DNA of 36,860 nt from Prorocentrum cordatum (GCA_963575745.1 CAUYUJ010014175.1:394586-431445); one strand, 5' to 3'; counted from the first letter of the stretch, positions 8,711 through 19,382 are shown. Notes: generated by a model not told the origin, from the letters alone. Numbers and translations are program-made.

Positions 8711-10946
8711 TTATCGCCAGAGGCCAGAATCGCTGTGCGCCAACATCAACACATGGCACTCGATCTCTGCAAGCTGCCCTTTCTCCACCTCTGCGAACGA
8801 CGCTTCCCTCGCAAGCGAATGCTCCCCGCCTGCGTCCAAGAACATCTGGGCAACCGCGTCCTTCGCGTCACCCCGAAGGTGTTCCTTGACGCCCATGCGG
8901 ACTAGTGCCATGGACAACAATCGTTCGTCGAAGCCCAAACAGGCACGCGGGGGGAGCCCGTCGAGCAAGTCCCACGCGCGCGCCCAGGCGCGGAGAATAT
9001 CACTCCTCGAAGCCCCTGCTTGAAGCAATGCCTGGGCGGGTTTCGCATCGAAGGACAAGATGCTCGCGACAGAGTCTGCGACGCACCGCCTCCTCTCAGA
9101 CAGCGCGCAAGCCAGAAATAAGCCTCCAGCGTGCCAAGCTCGGCAACATTGACACAGTGCCCCCGCGGCGGGCGCGCGCACCCATCGCAAAATGTCTTGG
9201 AACACCCACGCCAAGATGGAGACGATGGCTGGCTTCGCGGTGGCTTTCGTTGTGATTCTCGCATAACAACGAGTCTCGCCAGGGCACGCTGTCGCGCCAG
9301 AGGCTGCGACGGGGGCAGCCATCCCCAAATCCTCAACGACGGACACCGGGGGCGCTGGCGGCGGTAACACCTTGCGGGCAACAGCTTCTTTGTTTGTGGA
9401 CAAGCACAGGAAGCAAACCAAGTCGTCGAGTCCGTAAATATACTCGGGGGGTGCACCAACGCCATCTTGCGGAGACGTCGCGCCCGGGGCTGCGAGTACA
9501 GCGGCCAAGGCTGCGCGGGCCACCTCAGCCGATTCGTAGGAATCAATTCCCGCGTCGTCCAAACCCTCTTCGGCCCCGGACCCCATGCCAGCGAGCAGGG
9601 GCCAATCTTCCTCGTCGACAGGCACGTCCAGGCCCTCCGCCTTGAACAACCACCGTATGAACCTTGGGAACACGACAGGAATACAACAATCCGCTTTGCG
9701 GGGGAGGGCGAGGGGGGGACTACAGGATTACCGGATTACTGCGTCGGGGGCACGCAGCAGACGGAAGACGGGGCCAAGCGCGCCCAAATATCTCATATCT
9801 GGCGCCCCCCCTAAGGATTGGGCCGACCTGCCCGCGCGGCCCGCGTCTGACGCGGGGCCGCGGGTGTATCTGTTCGGGTGGCTATGTTCCGCTACGGTTC
9901 CCAGAAGAGAATCAAAAACGAAGCCCTGTTCCGGAAGCAGCTGCAGGTGCCGCGCGCGGGCGGGCGGCGGCCCTGCGTGATCCTTTTGACCGAGGGAGAG
10001 GGAGGAGGGGGGAGGGTCAACGCGGGCAGCGAACGAGGAGGAAGAGGACACGCGAGGGGGAGGGAGAGGGGCCACATGGGGCGGGGGGGGCACGACGCAG
10101 AAGAGGGACAAAGGAAACCCTTGCCGGGCTCCACTTGGGCCCGACGCGCGGTCGGGAGCCCGCTGGCGGGGTGCATTTGCAGCACCCGTACCACCTGATT
10201 CGATTGTATTTGGCGTGGGCCCCGGCCCAAAGCTTTATCTCGTGCTTCCTCAGGGCGCTCTCCGCGTCCCTGAACGTGGGTTTCACGTGGAACACCTTGG
10301 CGAGGTCCTCGCAAGCTGCCCGGAGGTTGCCATCCCGCACATCAGGCAGCAACAGCGCGAACTCCTGTCCACCAGCGCGGCGACTTGCCGGGTTCATGAA
10401 TGGATGATACGCAAAAGTCGCGCCAGAGGCTGCGTTCCCGAGCTTGCTCCTCTCATCGCGGCGCATTAACTCAACCTTGTGCTCGTCACGGTATCCGAGA
10501 ACCTGGCGCCCCTTCATGTCCGCTTCCATCGAAGTCCACGCGACCTGTAACATTTCAGCTCGCTCTGTGGACTCCGCGTGCTGAAAACGGGATAATGCCT
10601 TTGACAAGTGTCCAAGAAGTGAGCTCGTCGACCACCGCCAGTAGCACAGATAGACCACCGCTAAAAGCTCCAAGCGCACTGCAGTCGCGCCAGAGGCTGC
10701 GGCCCGAAGATACTCGCCGCTCGCTACGCCGACACGTATGTCATGTCTGTGTAGCAAAGTGAGGATGAACCCGCCGGCGACGTATGCGCCTACTTTGTCG
10801 GCCGCTTTGCCCAAGGCACCACTCAACCGGGCAATTTTCCAGTGCTGCCCTCTCGGCACTGGAGCGCGGTATGCTGTGCACTTCGGGTTTTTGCAGCTCC
10901 CATCATCTCTGGCGCGCTCAAGGCACGTCTTGCAACGGAGCCCCAT
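8711..10946 (-). CDS. Gene A: unknown protein with N-terminal zinc-ribbon-like cysteines, one intron
   Basis: Exon 1 starts at ATG 10944-10946 (in-frame TGA a short distance upstream) and runs to about 10165-10150. Its N-terminus MGLRCKTC...SCKNPKC has two Cys pairs (CxxC, CxxxxC) that could bind Zn. Exon 2 runs from about 9693 to the TAA at 8711-8713. In sense, the proposed acceptor is preceded by a C-rich tract and reads CCCGCAAAG before CGGATTG. The donor was not settled. The exons together give roughly 590 residues, and the GC-rich, low-complexity sequence about 9694-10160 is intron. Exon 2 includes VVFPRFIRWLFKAEGLDVP and a Cys cluster ALCQCCRAWH. I do not recognise the fold. Hairpin elements are embedded in both exons, and two abut the start and stop codons. 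No ribosome-level function is claimed. Confidence 0.6.
9064..9081 (-). repeat. Hairpin element with switched inner stem GAC/GTC
   Basis: The + sequence is TCGC GAC AGA GTC T GCGA. Outer arms, loop and bulged T are as in the canonical form, but the inner stem is GAC/GTC instead of GCC/GGC, a compensatory double change. It lies in gene A exon 2. Confidence 0.75.
9291..9310 (-). repeat. Hairpin element, arms GTCGC/GCGAC
   Basis: The + sequence GTCGCGCCAGAGGCTGCGAC has a fully paired 5-bp outer stem. It encodes AASGA in gene A exon 2. A further variant with loop CGG and arms TCGC/GCGA lies at 9478-9495. Confidence 0.85.
10418..10700 (-). repeat. Two hairpin elements in gene A exon 1
   Basis: The GCC core starts at 10422 and 10689. 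Both have CGC/GCG arms of 3 bp; the second extends by a T-G wobble. Both encode AASGA in the gene A frame. Confidence 0.7.
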
Positions 10947-10963
10947 CGCGCCAGAGGCTGCGA
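10946..10963 (-). repeat. Hairpin element overlapping the gene A start codon
   Basis: The + sequence is TCGC GCC AGA GGC T GCGA. In sense, the last paired base of the hairpin is the A of the ATG at 10944-10946, so the 5' leader ends in this stem-loop. Confidence 0.75.
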
Positions 10964-11036
10964 GAGCGCGCGGAGCGCTCCGTCACCCCGCGCGGCCGAT
11001 AGCCCGCACGAAGAGCGCGGGCTGGACCAGTGCGCG

Positions 11037-11057
11037 CTCGAGCCCACGCAGCTACGC
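11037..11057 (-). other. Very degenerate DinoSL-like relic upstream of gene A
   Basis: The minus strand keeps GTAGC and GGCTC at the right spacing, and about 14 of 21 bases match the leader. It lies about 90 nt before the gene A ATG, in sense. Alone it is weak; it gains weight from the clearer relics before genes D and B. Confidence 0.3.
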
Positions 11058-11159
11058 ACAATCGGATAGTGAGAGGGGCGTCAAGCGTTTGTTGCATGCT
11101 GCGAAGAGCAGTGTAGTACAATTATGGGCGGGGGCAGGTGCTTTCTTTGGGTGTATTTA

Positions 11160-11855
11160 ATCTGCCCTACTGGGCGGTAACTGGTCTACTTTGGGACGAT
11201 ATCTGGCCTCATAATGGGCGGTATGATTTCCTCTGGGGTGGGGCTGGTACACTTCTGGGCGGCGTCTGGTGCACATGTGGGAGGTCTGATTTATTTTTGG
11301 GCGGGGTCTGGTCTCCTTTGGGACGGGGTCTGGTCTCCTTGCGGCTGGTCTGATCTACTTGTGGGCGGGGCTGGATCTACTTTGGGGTGGGGTCTGGTCT
11401 ACATTTGGGCGGGTCTGCGCTACCTGGGGACAGGGGCCGATCTTCTTTTGGCTGGGGGTTGATCTACTTTTGGGCGGGGTCTGGTCTCCTTGTGGGAGGT
11501 CTGATCTACTTCTGGGCGGGGTATGATCTACTTGTGGGTGGGGTCACGTCTCCTTGCGGGCGGTCTGATCTACTTTTGGGCGGGGTCTGATCTACTTTTG
11601 GGCGGGGTCTGGTCTACTTTTGGGCGGGGTCTGATCTACTTTTCCACGGGGTCTGGTCTACTTTTGGGTGGTCTGGTCTACTTTTGGGCGGGTCTGGTGT
11701 ACTTTTGGACGGGGTGCGGTCTCCTTGCGGGTGGTCTGATCTACATGTGGGCGGGGTCTGATCTACTTTTCCACGGGGTGTGGTCTCCTTGCGTGTGGTC
11801 TGACCTACTTTTGGGCGGGTCTCATCTACTTTTGGGCGGGTGTGATCTACTTTGA
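11160..11855. repeat. 21-22 bp minisatellite between genes A and B
   Basis: Degenerate units of the form GGTCTGATCTACTTTTGGGC plus GGG repeat on +, with variants TCTCCTTGTGGGTG. The same family in the same orientation lies at 18395-19085 and 22460-24110, and in reverse at 16270-17255. Long W/G/L-rich frames through it are not genes. Confidence 0.85.
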
Positions 11856-11919
11856 GTTTGTTTTTTTTGGTTCGGTATACCTTGCTTTGCCACGTGTCCT
11901 GCGTTGTTCTTACCAGGAA

Positions 11920-12075
11920 AGCCCCGGAGGCCGCAGGAGGCCGCAGGAGGGCGCAGGAGGTCCCGGGCGGCCCCAGGAGGCCGCAGGAGGCCCCGGGAAG
12001 CCCCTGGAGTTCCTGGGAAGCCTCAGGAAGCCCCAGGAGGCCCCAGGAACCCCCAAGAGGCTCCAGGGGGACAAG
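11920..12075. repeat. Minisatellite of CAGGAGGCCC units
   Basis: Units of 10-11 bp (GCAGGAGGCCC, CCAGGAAGCCC) repeat here. They are the reverse complement of the family at 6400-6660. Confidence 0.8.
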
Positions 12076-12191
12076 TAGAGCCGGGGGCAGGCAGAGGACG
12101 GGATAGCGACGCAGGAGCGAAGTCCCCCGGAGGACGGGGCAGGCAGTCCTGTTCTGGTTGCCCGGGGCATTCCCCGGACGTCGAGCCTCCA

Positions 12192-13322
12192 TCCCGCCAG
12201 AGGCTGGGTTTCGCTGCGCCCTGGCCCTCACGAGGGAGAAAGATAAGTAAGCATCGGGAGCAGGGGGGGGGGACTGAGGAATAATGCAGCAGGGAGGCGG
12301 AGGGGAGGACGACGACGACGACGACGAGGGAAGCTCATTTCAAACGTTTTTCGGCGTCGCTCGGGCGCGGAATCTGCACTCTCGCCAAAACTGACACGGC
12401 CGCCAGAGCTGGGCGCGGAATCTGCACTTCCGCCAAAACTGACACGGGCACCAGAGCTGGGCGCGAGACTATTCCCGCCAGAGGCTGGGATCGGCACCGA
12501 AGGCGCCAAGGGCACGTGCTCACCGCCGCCCGCGTTTCCAAGGCGCCGTGGGCAAACCGTACATACCGGTCTCCTGGTAGTGAAACGCTTTCGCGTTGCG
12601 CCTCATGGTTCCCGGCGCATTCTGCGAGACAGGATGCTTGCGCTTCTGGATCCAGACAGGCAGGCTCAGGTAAGCGCGGTAGATATCGTAGCATGAGCAC
12701 CAGTCTTTCCCGAACCAGAAGAGTTCGGCCAGCGTGATGAATTGGCCAGTGCGGATCTGCCAGTTCCCGCCAGAGGCTGGGTTCCACCTCATCAAGCCAG
12801 TCTCGCCGCCGTCCTGTGTCATGATCAACTCCAAGTCTTCGTTGGTCAAGTGCCCTTTGCGTGAGGAGAGCCACGAATAAGTCGCCCAGCTGCGCGCGAA
12901 TTGGTAATGCCAGTAGGCAGGTTGAAGGATGCTCCCGCCAGAGGCTGGGAAGGGCTTCCACTCTGTGCGCACAAGCCTGGCCTCGCCATCGTGCAGCGTC
13001 AAAATGTGCTTGACGTAGTCGCGCGTGTCGCGCACGCCGGGGAAGTCCTCAATCGAGGCGACGGGTGTCTCCGTCGGTGCCGCCCTCTCCCCAATCCCCC
13101 TCCTCGCCCTGGCCCCCTCTCCCCTCCCCTCCCCCCTCCTCGTCCTCTCCCTCCTCGTTCGCCGACCCCCCCCCCTCCCGCGCGGGGGGAAGCGGGGATG
13201 GGCGGAGAGGACGTTGCTGGGGGTCGACTGGGCTTTCGCATCGCTGGAGACAACCCCCGCCATTCCTGCTTGAGCTGCAGCCAGTCCTCTTCCTGGAGCA
13301 CCCACCACCCGCCAGAGGCTGG
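12192..13322 (-). repeat. Five hairpin elements, CCC/GGG arms (gene B exon 2 and flanks)
   Basis: The GCC core starts at 12196, 12477, 12769, 12937 and 13311. All have CCC/GGG arms; those at 12477 and 12937 extend to TCCC/GGGA. 12769 and 12937 encode PASGG in exon 2, 13311 lies in exon 1, and 12196 and 12477 lie below the assigned stop. Confidence 0.75.
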
Positions 13323-15137
13323 GCTGAGGTCCGGCCACTCCTCGCAGAAGAGCAGACGGTCGTGCTCCATCTGGTGGGTCAGCAAATGCATGTAGTGGAC
13401 CTTCCTGCTGGCGATGGCCTTCGCGACATCCTCGTTGACGCCCCAGCGCCCGGCGTTCTTGGAAGGGATTCCCGCGATGAACTCTGCGGCGTCTGGGATC
13501 GGGTCCGCGCACGCCCGCAGGTGCTGGAGGAGCAGCGCCCGATGCTGATCGCGAGCCCTGGCCGTCGCCGCTGGCTCCCGAGGAGGACCCCCCGCCCGCG
13601 GCCTGCTCTGCCAGTAATCGCCGAAGTGCAGCTGCCTATCGCTGGTGCGCACAATCTGGCGAAGCCGCTCCTTCTGGTCCTCGGTCAGCCGCTGCAGCCT
13701 CTTGGCGGACACGTGCATGGTGAGGTCGATCTCGCCGTCCGCCCCGCCAGAGGCTGGGTCGCGCGGGCGCGCGGGCCCCGCTCGCGACCTCGAGCGGCGA
13801 CGCACCCTGCTCTGCGGCTCCGCTGGGTCGGCCTCGACGCCCTCCTCCTCCTCGTCCGACGGAGGGTCCGACTTCTGATCTGGGCTGTAATCGAGATCGC
13901 GGACTTCAGCCGATTCCTGCTCGGACATCCTCATCGCCTCGTCCAGCTGGAAATCCTCGAGGTGGTCGCGGCGCTCGGCGCCGCCTGGGGCGCTGTCCGC
14001 AGGCTTGTCGCAGGCGGCAGCACCGGCATCGACGCTCGCCGCTGGCAGCAGCGCGGAGGCCGCGCTGGTGGCGTCGGCGGACGCCCCCGGCGCGGCGGCG
14101 GGCGCCCCCGCCAAAGGCTCCACCGGACAGGCGGTGTCCGGGGCCGGAGGGCTCTGCGGCGCGGGCTGGCTGGGGGCTGGCGGGCTCTGCGGCGCGGGCT
14201 CGCCGGGGGCCGGCGGCCTCTCCGGCGCGGGCTCGCTGGCGCGGGCCGGCGCCCGCGCCGCGTCTCCCGCCAGAGGCTGGGGCCCGGCCGTCGGCGGCGC
14301 CGCAGTTGCCGCCGGAGGCGCGGGCCTGGCCGGCGGCGGCGCCGCAATTGCCGCCGGAGGCAGGGGCCTGGCCGGCGGCGGCGCCGCAGTGGCCGCCGGA
14401 GGCTGGGGCGCGACGCCGGCAGAGGAAGAGCTCGCACTGGCCCTGGCCCCCCCCTCCTCAGGGGGGAAGCCGAGCGGCCACGAGCGGGCGGCCTCGGCGA
14501 CATCCAAGAATATCGCCTCCGCGTGGGCGAGGTTATCCGCCGTCGCGGCCTTCCCTTGCATCAACCACCACATCGCCGCGAGCGGCTTCTTGATATGGTT
14601 TGTGGCCCATCCGAGGGTGAACTTCGCGCCAGAGGCTGCGAGCGTCACTGACAAGTCCCAAGGGGACTGGTGATATTTATAGGCCCAACCGTCCTCGTCG
14701 AAGCACTTGGGGTCGAGCGCCTTGTCCACCTTGTGCGGCGCGGCGGTGGAGACGAGCGGGTGGCTCAGCAAGAGGGCGCGTAGGCGGTGGATGTTGGTGT
14801 AGTGCTCCATCAGAACGCCCTCCCTCACTCTGGTTTCCAACTGCGCCTCCTGCGGCGCTCCCATTGGAAGGGGTGTCCCGCCAGAGGCTGGGGCCCTCAC
14901 GAGGAAAGGAACGAAGAGCCACTTGTGGCTTCCCCCGGTAGGCATTTGGACTGAGTAGTAGTGCCACGGCCGTTGTGCGCCGGGGGTCGGCTTGGCGCTG
15001 GTATTGCCAAAGGCAATGGTCTCGCTGGTTCGGAGAGGATTGCCGCGGCGCCAATCCCGCAAGTTTCCCGCCAGAGGCTGGGGTTCAGTCAAGTCTCCCG
15101 CCAAAGGTTGGGGCCCAGCGAGTGGATGCTCCGACAT
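12520..15137 (-). CDS. Gene B: large unknown protein, Pro/Ala-rich centre, spliced
   Basis: Exon 1 starts at ATG 15135-15137 and is open for about 630 codons. Residues 230-385 are low-complexity P/A-rich. An acidic run SDEEEEGVEAD (about 427-437) is followed by a basic RVRRRSRSR patch (about 444-452), then ordinary globular sequence such as HYMHLLTHQMEHDRLLFCEE. Around 13240-13070 the frame changes through a purine-rich (sense) tract that I read as an intron. Exon 2 resumes with VASIEDFPGVRDTRDYVKHI and is open to a stop at 12520. A donor-like GTATGT near 12571 suggests a further intron, so the true C-terminus may lie below 12520; a tandem-duplicated 50-bp segment at 12365-12465 could be coding. 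I recognise no family. Hairpin elements encode PASGG, QPLAG and AASGA within it. Confidence 0.55.
13742..15116 (-). repeat. Hairpin elements in gene B exon 1
   Basis: Exact cores start at 13746, 14269, 14880 and 15070 (CCC/GGG arms, three extended by a T-G wobble) and at 14628, which alone has TCGC/GCGA arms (14624-14641). A variant with loop AAA and inner stem GCC/GGT lies at 15100. The last two copies belong to a tandem duplication of about 30 bp, giving PQPLAGDLTEPQPLAG at the N-terminus. Confidence 0.75.
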
Positions 15138-15208
15138 CCCGGCCGAGAGGGCTTGGAGCGGCTGTGGACTGGGCCGAGAGGGCTTGGAGGCGCTTGCAGC
15201 ACGAGCGG

Positions 15209-15229
15209 CTTGGGCCGAGACGGCTGTGG
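15209..15229 (-). other. Degenerate DinoSL relic upstream of gene B
   Basis: The reverse complement matches the leader at about 15 of 21 positions, with the 3' end reading GGCCCAAG. It lies 72 nt before the gene B ATG in sense. Related fragments (CTTGGAGCGG, near 15149 and 15183) suggest duplication in the leader region. Confidence 0.45.
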
Positions 15230-15309
15230 AGAGCAGCTGCCCCCTGCCTCTTTTTCCTCCTCCCCGTCTTACTCACAACCGCTCCCTGGAGCCCTCCCAG
15301 GATCCAACC

Positions 15310-15700
15310 GCCTCGATTTTCAGAGGTGCGTCCAGCCGTGGCGACGAACGGCCCTCCGGGGGCGCACTGCTCTCCTAGAGACGTTGGCGACGTGGCGACG
15401 CTCTGGCCAGAGTTTCGAGGCGAAGGCAGCCGTGGCGACGATGCCTCCGTGGCTCCAGCATGCTCCAGCCGTGGCGACGATTGGTCCGCCTCCCCATATT
15501 CCATGGTTGTTCTCTCCCACCTCTTGTACTCCTTCCTCCTCGTCCCACTTCCTCTCGTCTTCTACTCCCTCCTGCTCTACTACTCCTTCCTCCTCCTCCC
15601 ACTTCCACTCCCTCCTCTTCGTCCTCGTCCTCGTCCTCGTCCAAAACCTCCTCCTCCTCCCACTTTCCGCCCCACCCCTGCCCCCGTCCCTCCGCGTGCC
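15310..15700. repeat. CCGTGGCGACGA repeats and pyrimidine-rich tract
   Basis: CCGTGGCGACG words recur near 15338, 15430 and 15468. A TCC/CTC-rich tract follows at 15505-15680. This is upstream of gene B and shows no gene. Confidence 0.6.
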
Positions 15701-15814
15701 AGGCGCGCGCAAACTTGCATGGCTGGCACGCGCAGCTCTATGAAGTCTCTGAGATTCCGCGCCGACATTCCCACGCGACCAGCCACCCCGGGGGGGAGGG
15801 CCCGACAGGAGCCA

Positions 15815-16225
15815 TAGCATGGGATCGCATAGCACTGCATCGCGTGGCCTAGCACGGCATATCATCGCATCGCACAAGGTTCCATGTGTTCGCAAGGCGT
15901 TGCAATGCAATGCACAGAGCACACTCGCACCAAGTCCAGACACTGCCCAGAAGTACGCCAGAGCCGTACTGTGTACAACATTCACACACGACCACCATGT
16001 GTCTCACAGAGAGGTTGTTGGGTGGGAACACCAGAGCTACAGCATGGCATCCCGTCGGATGGCGTCGCATACTATAGCATAGCATCGCACCACACCGGAG
16101 AGCAGCGCACGGCGTGGCACAGCATTGCTTAACAACGCATGGCATACCACGGGAATGCGTACATATGGACAGCGTTCAAACGATCACGGAGCACGGTTTG
16201 GGATAGCATGTCGTAGCAAAGCAAA
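15815..16225. repeat. GCATA/GCATC-type degenerate short repeat
   Basis: Words such as GCATCGCATAGCA and GCACGGC recur at about 5-10 bp spacing, interrupted by a unique part at 15935-16040. The same repeat type lies at 28105-28530, likewise upstream of a minus-strand gene. Confidence 0.65.
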
Positions 16226-16269
16226 CAAGTTAAGAAGATGTAACAAACACACGCCATGGAAATTCATGG

Positions 16270-17255
16270 TCTAAAGTAGATCACACCCCGCCCAAAAAAG
16301 TAGATCAGACCACGCCCAAAAGTACATCAGACAACCCACAAGGAGACCAGACCCCGCGTCAAAGTAGGCCAGACCCCGTCCAAAAATAAATCCGACCACC
16401 CATACGTAGACCAGACCCTGCCCACAAGTACAGCACACCCGCCCAAAAGCAGAGCAGACCACCCGCAAATAGACCACACCCCGCCCAAAAGTAGATCAGA
16501 CCCCGCCCGAAAGTAGATCAGACCACCCACTCGGAGACCAGACCCCGCCCAAAAGTACATCAGACCACCCACAAGGAGACCAGACCCCGTCCACAAGTAG
16601 AGCAGACCCGCCCAATTGCAGATCAAACCACCCGCAAGGAGATCAGACCCCACCCAAAAGTAGATCAGACCCCGCCCAAAAGTACATCAGACCACCCACA
16701 AGGAGACCAGATCCCGCCCTAAAGTAGAGCAGACCCGCCCAACAGCAGACCCGACCACCCATACGTAGACCAGACCCCCCCAAAAAGTAGATCAGACCTC
16801 GCCCAAAAGTAGATCAGACCACCCACATGGAGACAAGATCCCGCCCGCAAGTAGATCAGACACCGCCCAAAAGTAGATCAGACCACCCGCAAGGAGACCA
16901 GACCCCGCCTAAAAGTAGACCAGACCTGCCCAAAAGTAGATCAGACCACCCAAACGTAGACCAGACCTGGTCCACAAATAGGGCAGACCCGCCCAGACGC
17001 ATATCATACCACCCACATGTAGACCAGACCCCGCCCAAAACTAGATCAGACCCCGCCCAAAAGTAGATCGGACCACCCGCAAGGAGATCATGCCCCACCC
17101 AAAAGTAGATCAGACCCCGCCCAAGAAGCGGATCAGACCACGCACTAGTAGACCAGACCTTGTCCACAAGTAGAGCAGGCCCGCACAAAAGTAGACCAGA
17201 CCACACATAAGTTGACCAGACCCCTCCCAAAAGTAAATCAGACCCCGACCATAAA
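16270..17255. repeat. 21-22 bp minisatellite, inverted array (left outer palindrome arm)
   Basis: Units read CCGCCCAAAAGTAGATCAGACC on +, the reverse complement of the arrays at 11160-11855, 18395-19085 and 22460-24110. Together with 18395-19085 it forms the outer arms of a large palindrome. Confidence 0.85.
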
Positions 17256-17700
17256 ATATAACCGGGCCGTTTCTGGAAACGAAGAAGGAAAACCGGGCCG
17301 TTTCTGGAAACGCGAGAAGAAAACCGGGCCGTTTCTGGAAACGAGGAAAGAAAAAAGGCCGTTTCTGAAACCGAGGGAAGAAAACCGGGCCGTTTCTGGA
17401 AACGAGAAAACAAAACCGGCCCGTTTCTGGAAACGAGGAAAGAAAAAGGGCCGTTTCTGAAACCGAGGGAAGAAAACCGGGCCGTTTCTGGAAACGAGAA
17501 AACAAAACCGGCCCGTTTCTGGAAACGAGGAAAGAAAAAGGGCCGTTTCTGAAACCGAGAGAAGAAAACCGGGCCGTTTCTGGAAACGAGGAAAGAAAAC
17601 CGGGCCGTTTCTGGAAACGAGGAAAGAAAAAGGGCCGTTTCTGAAACCGAGGGAAGAAAACCCTACCGTTTCTGGAAACGACAGAAGAAAACTTGTGGTC
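17255..17700. repeat. 30-bp tandem repeat with internal mini-hairpin (left inner arm)
   Basis: Units contain CCGTTTCTGGAAACG plus AGGAAAGAAAA spacers. CGTTTC/GAAACG pairs within each unit. Alternate units read CCGTTTCTGAAACC, so two unit types alternate. The FPETARF-type peptide frames across the repeat are artefacts. Confidence 0.85.
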
Positions 17701-17742
17701 CCCCCCCCCCCCACACACAAAGAAAGAAAACATGTCGGAAAT

Positions 17743-17796
17743 CCGAACATGTTTTCTTCGCTCGGTTGCAAAACCGAGCGAAGAAAATATGTTCGG
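17743..17796. repeat. 54-nt near-perfect hairpin at the palindrome centre
   Basis: A 25-bp stem (17743-17767 with 17772-17796, one mismatch) closes a 4-base loop GCAA. The stem starts CCGAACATGTTTTCTTCGCT. Preceding CATGTCGGA/CCGAACATG is a smaller overlapping inverted repeat. Confidence 0.85.
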
Positions 17797-17801
17797 GTCT
17801 A

Positions 17802-17872
17802 GCATGTTGGCGAGAATGTTGTGGGCTCTATACTACATGTCATATAGGGCCCACAACATGCTCGCCAACATG
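17802..17872. repeat. 71-nt inverted repeat, palindrome centre
   Basis: Positions 17802-17831 pair with 17843-17872 (30 bp, two mismatches) around an 11-base spacer. Each arm begins GCATGTTGGCGAG. This is the symmetry point of the surrounding inverted arrays. Confidence 0.85.
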
Positions 17873-17939
17873 CCAAATCCGAACATGTTTTCTTCCCTCG
17901 GTTTCAGAACCGAAATGAGAAAATGAAAGCATGCCTAGT

Positions 17940-18395
17940 GGGCTACTTTCCTCCTTCGTTTCCAGAAGCAGTCTGGTTTTCTTCCCTGGGTTTCAGAAAC
18001 GGGCCGGTTTTCTTGCTTCGTTTCCAGAAACGGCCCGGTTTTCTTCCATCGGTTTCAGGAACGGCCCTTTTTCTTTCCTCGTTTCCAGAAACGGCCCGGT
18101 TTTCTTTCCTCGTTTCCAGAAACGGCCCGGTTTTCTTCCCTCGGTTTCAGAAACGGCCCTTTTTCTTTCCTCGTTTCCAGAAACGGGCCGGTTTTGTTTT
18201 CTCGTTTCCAGAAACGGCCCGGTTTTCTTCCCTCGGTTTCAGAAACGGCCCTTTTCCTTTCCTCGTTTCCAGAAACGGCCCGGTTTTCTTCTCTCGGTTT
18301 CATAAACGGCCTGGTTTTCTTTTTTCGTTTCCAGAAACTGCCCGGGCTGTTGTCCCTGGTTTCCAGGAGCGGGCCCTTTTTCTTTCTGGACGGGG
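17940..18395. repeat. 30-bp tandem repeat (right inner arm)
   Basis: This is the reverse-complement counterpart of 17255-17700. Units read CGTTTCCAGAAACGGCCCGG with TTTTCTTCCCTCGG spacers and show the same alternation of two unit types. Confidence 0.85.
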
Positions 18396-19085
18396 TGTGA
18401 CGCACTTTGGGCGGAGTCTGCTCTACTTGCGTGTGGTCTGGTGTACTTTTGGGCGGGCCTGCTCTACTGGGGCACAGGGTTTGGTCTACCAGTGGGTGGT
18501 CTGATCTACTTTTGGGCGGGGTCTGCTCTACTTGCGAACGGGGTCTGGTCTCCTTGTGGGTGGTCTGATCTACTATTGGGCGGGGTCTGATCTACTTTTG
18601 GGCGAGGTCTGGCGTCCTTGTGGGTGGTCTGATGCACTTCTGGGCGTGGTCTGACCTACTTTAAGGCGGGGTCTGGTCTACTCAAGGGTGGTCTGGTCTA
18701 CTGTTGGGCGGGTCTGGTCTACTTTTGGACGGGGCCTGGTCTCCTTGTCGGTGGTCTGATCTACTTTTGGGCGGGGTCTGACCTACTTTAAGGCGGGGTC
18801 TGGTCTACTCAAGGGTGGTCTGGTCTACTGTCTGGCGAGTCTGGTCTACTTTTGGACGGGGTCCGGTCTCTTTGCGGGTGGTCTGATCTACTTTTGGGCG
18901 GGGTGTGATCTCCTTTTGGGCGGGGTCTGGTCTCCTTGTGTGTGGTCTGATCTACTTTTGGGCGTGGTCTGATCTACTTTTGGGCGGGGTCTGGTCTACT
19001 TATGGGTGGCATGGTCTACTTTTGGGCGGGTTTTGCTCTACTTGTGGACAGGGTCTGGTCTACTTATGGGTGGTTTGGCCTGGTT
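18395..19085. repeat. 21-22 bp minisatellite (right outer palindrome arm)
   Basis: GGTCTGATCTACTTTTGGGC-type units on + are the inverted counterpart of 16270-17255. The array ends about 330 bp below the gene C stop. Confidence 0.85.
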
Positions 19086-19364
19086 TGACGGGCGGCCTGG
19101 CCTTCTGCGCTGAATGGATTGGCTTGCGTCTGTGCGGGGTCGGAACATTTCCTCTGTTGCGTAACAGCGCCGCGCGCGTCCAAGGGCGCGTATGAAGCTG
19201 CACCTCCGGGCAAGAGACTGGTCTACCCATCAAAACTTGGCCGCGCTGGAAGGTCTTGCACGCTTCCTCGCGCGCCAGAGGCGTCACCCCGGAACTGCTC
19301 ACGCACTGGAGTCGCGACGCGCGCAAAATTTCGACACCTGAGTCAGGGCCAGGCCGCGTCAGTG

Positions 19365-19382
19365 GCGCGCCAGAGGCTGCGT
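19365..19382 (-). repeat. Hairpin element in the gene C 3' flank
   Basis: The core starts at 19369, with CGC/GCG arms extended by a G-T wobble. It is beyond the stop codon at 19415-19417, which shows that the element is not confined to coding sequence. A partial copy without the bulged T lies near 19271. Confidence 0.65.

Noticed and set aside
13065-14651. 528-codon plus-strand frame opposite gene B
   Set aside because: It spans the low-complexity P/A-coding part of gene B and the presumed intron; R/G-rich and without motifs.
17110-18504. Frames on both strands with repeated FPETARFSS / FQKRPGF peptides
   Set aside because: They arise from the 30-bp hairpin repeat and occur on opposite strands in mirror image, as expected from the palindrome.
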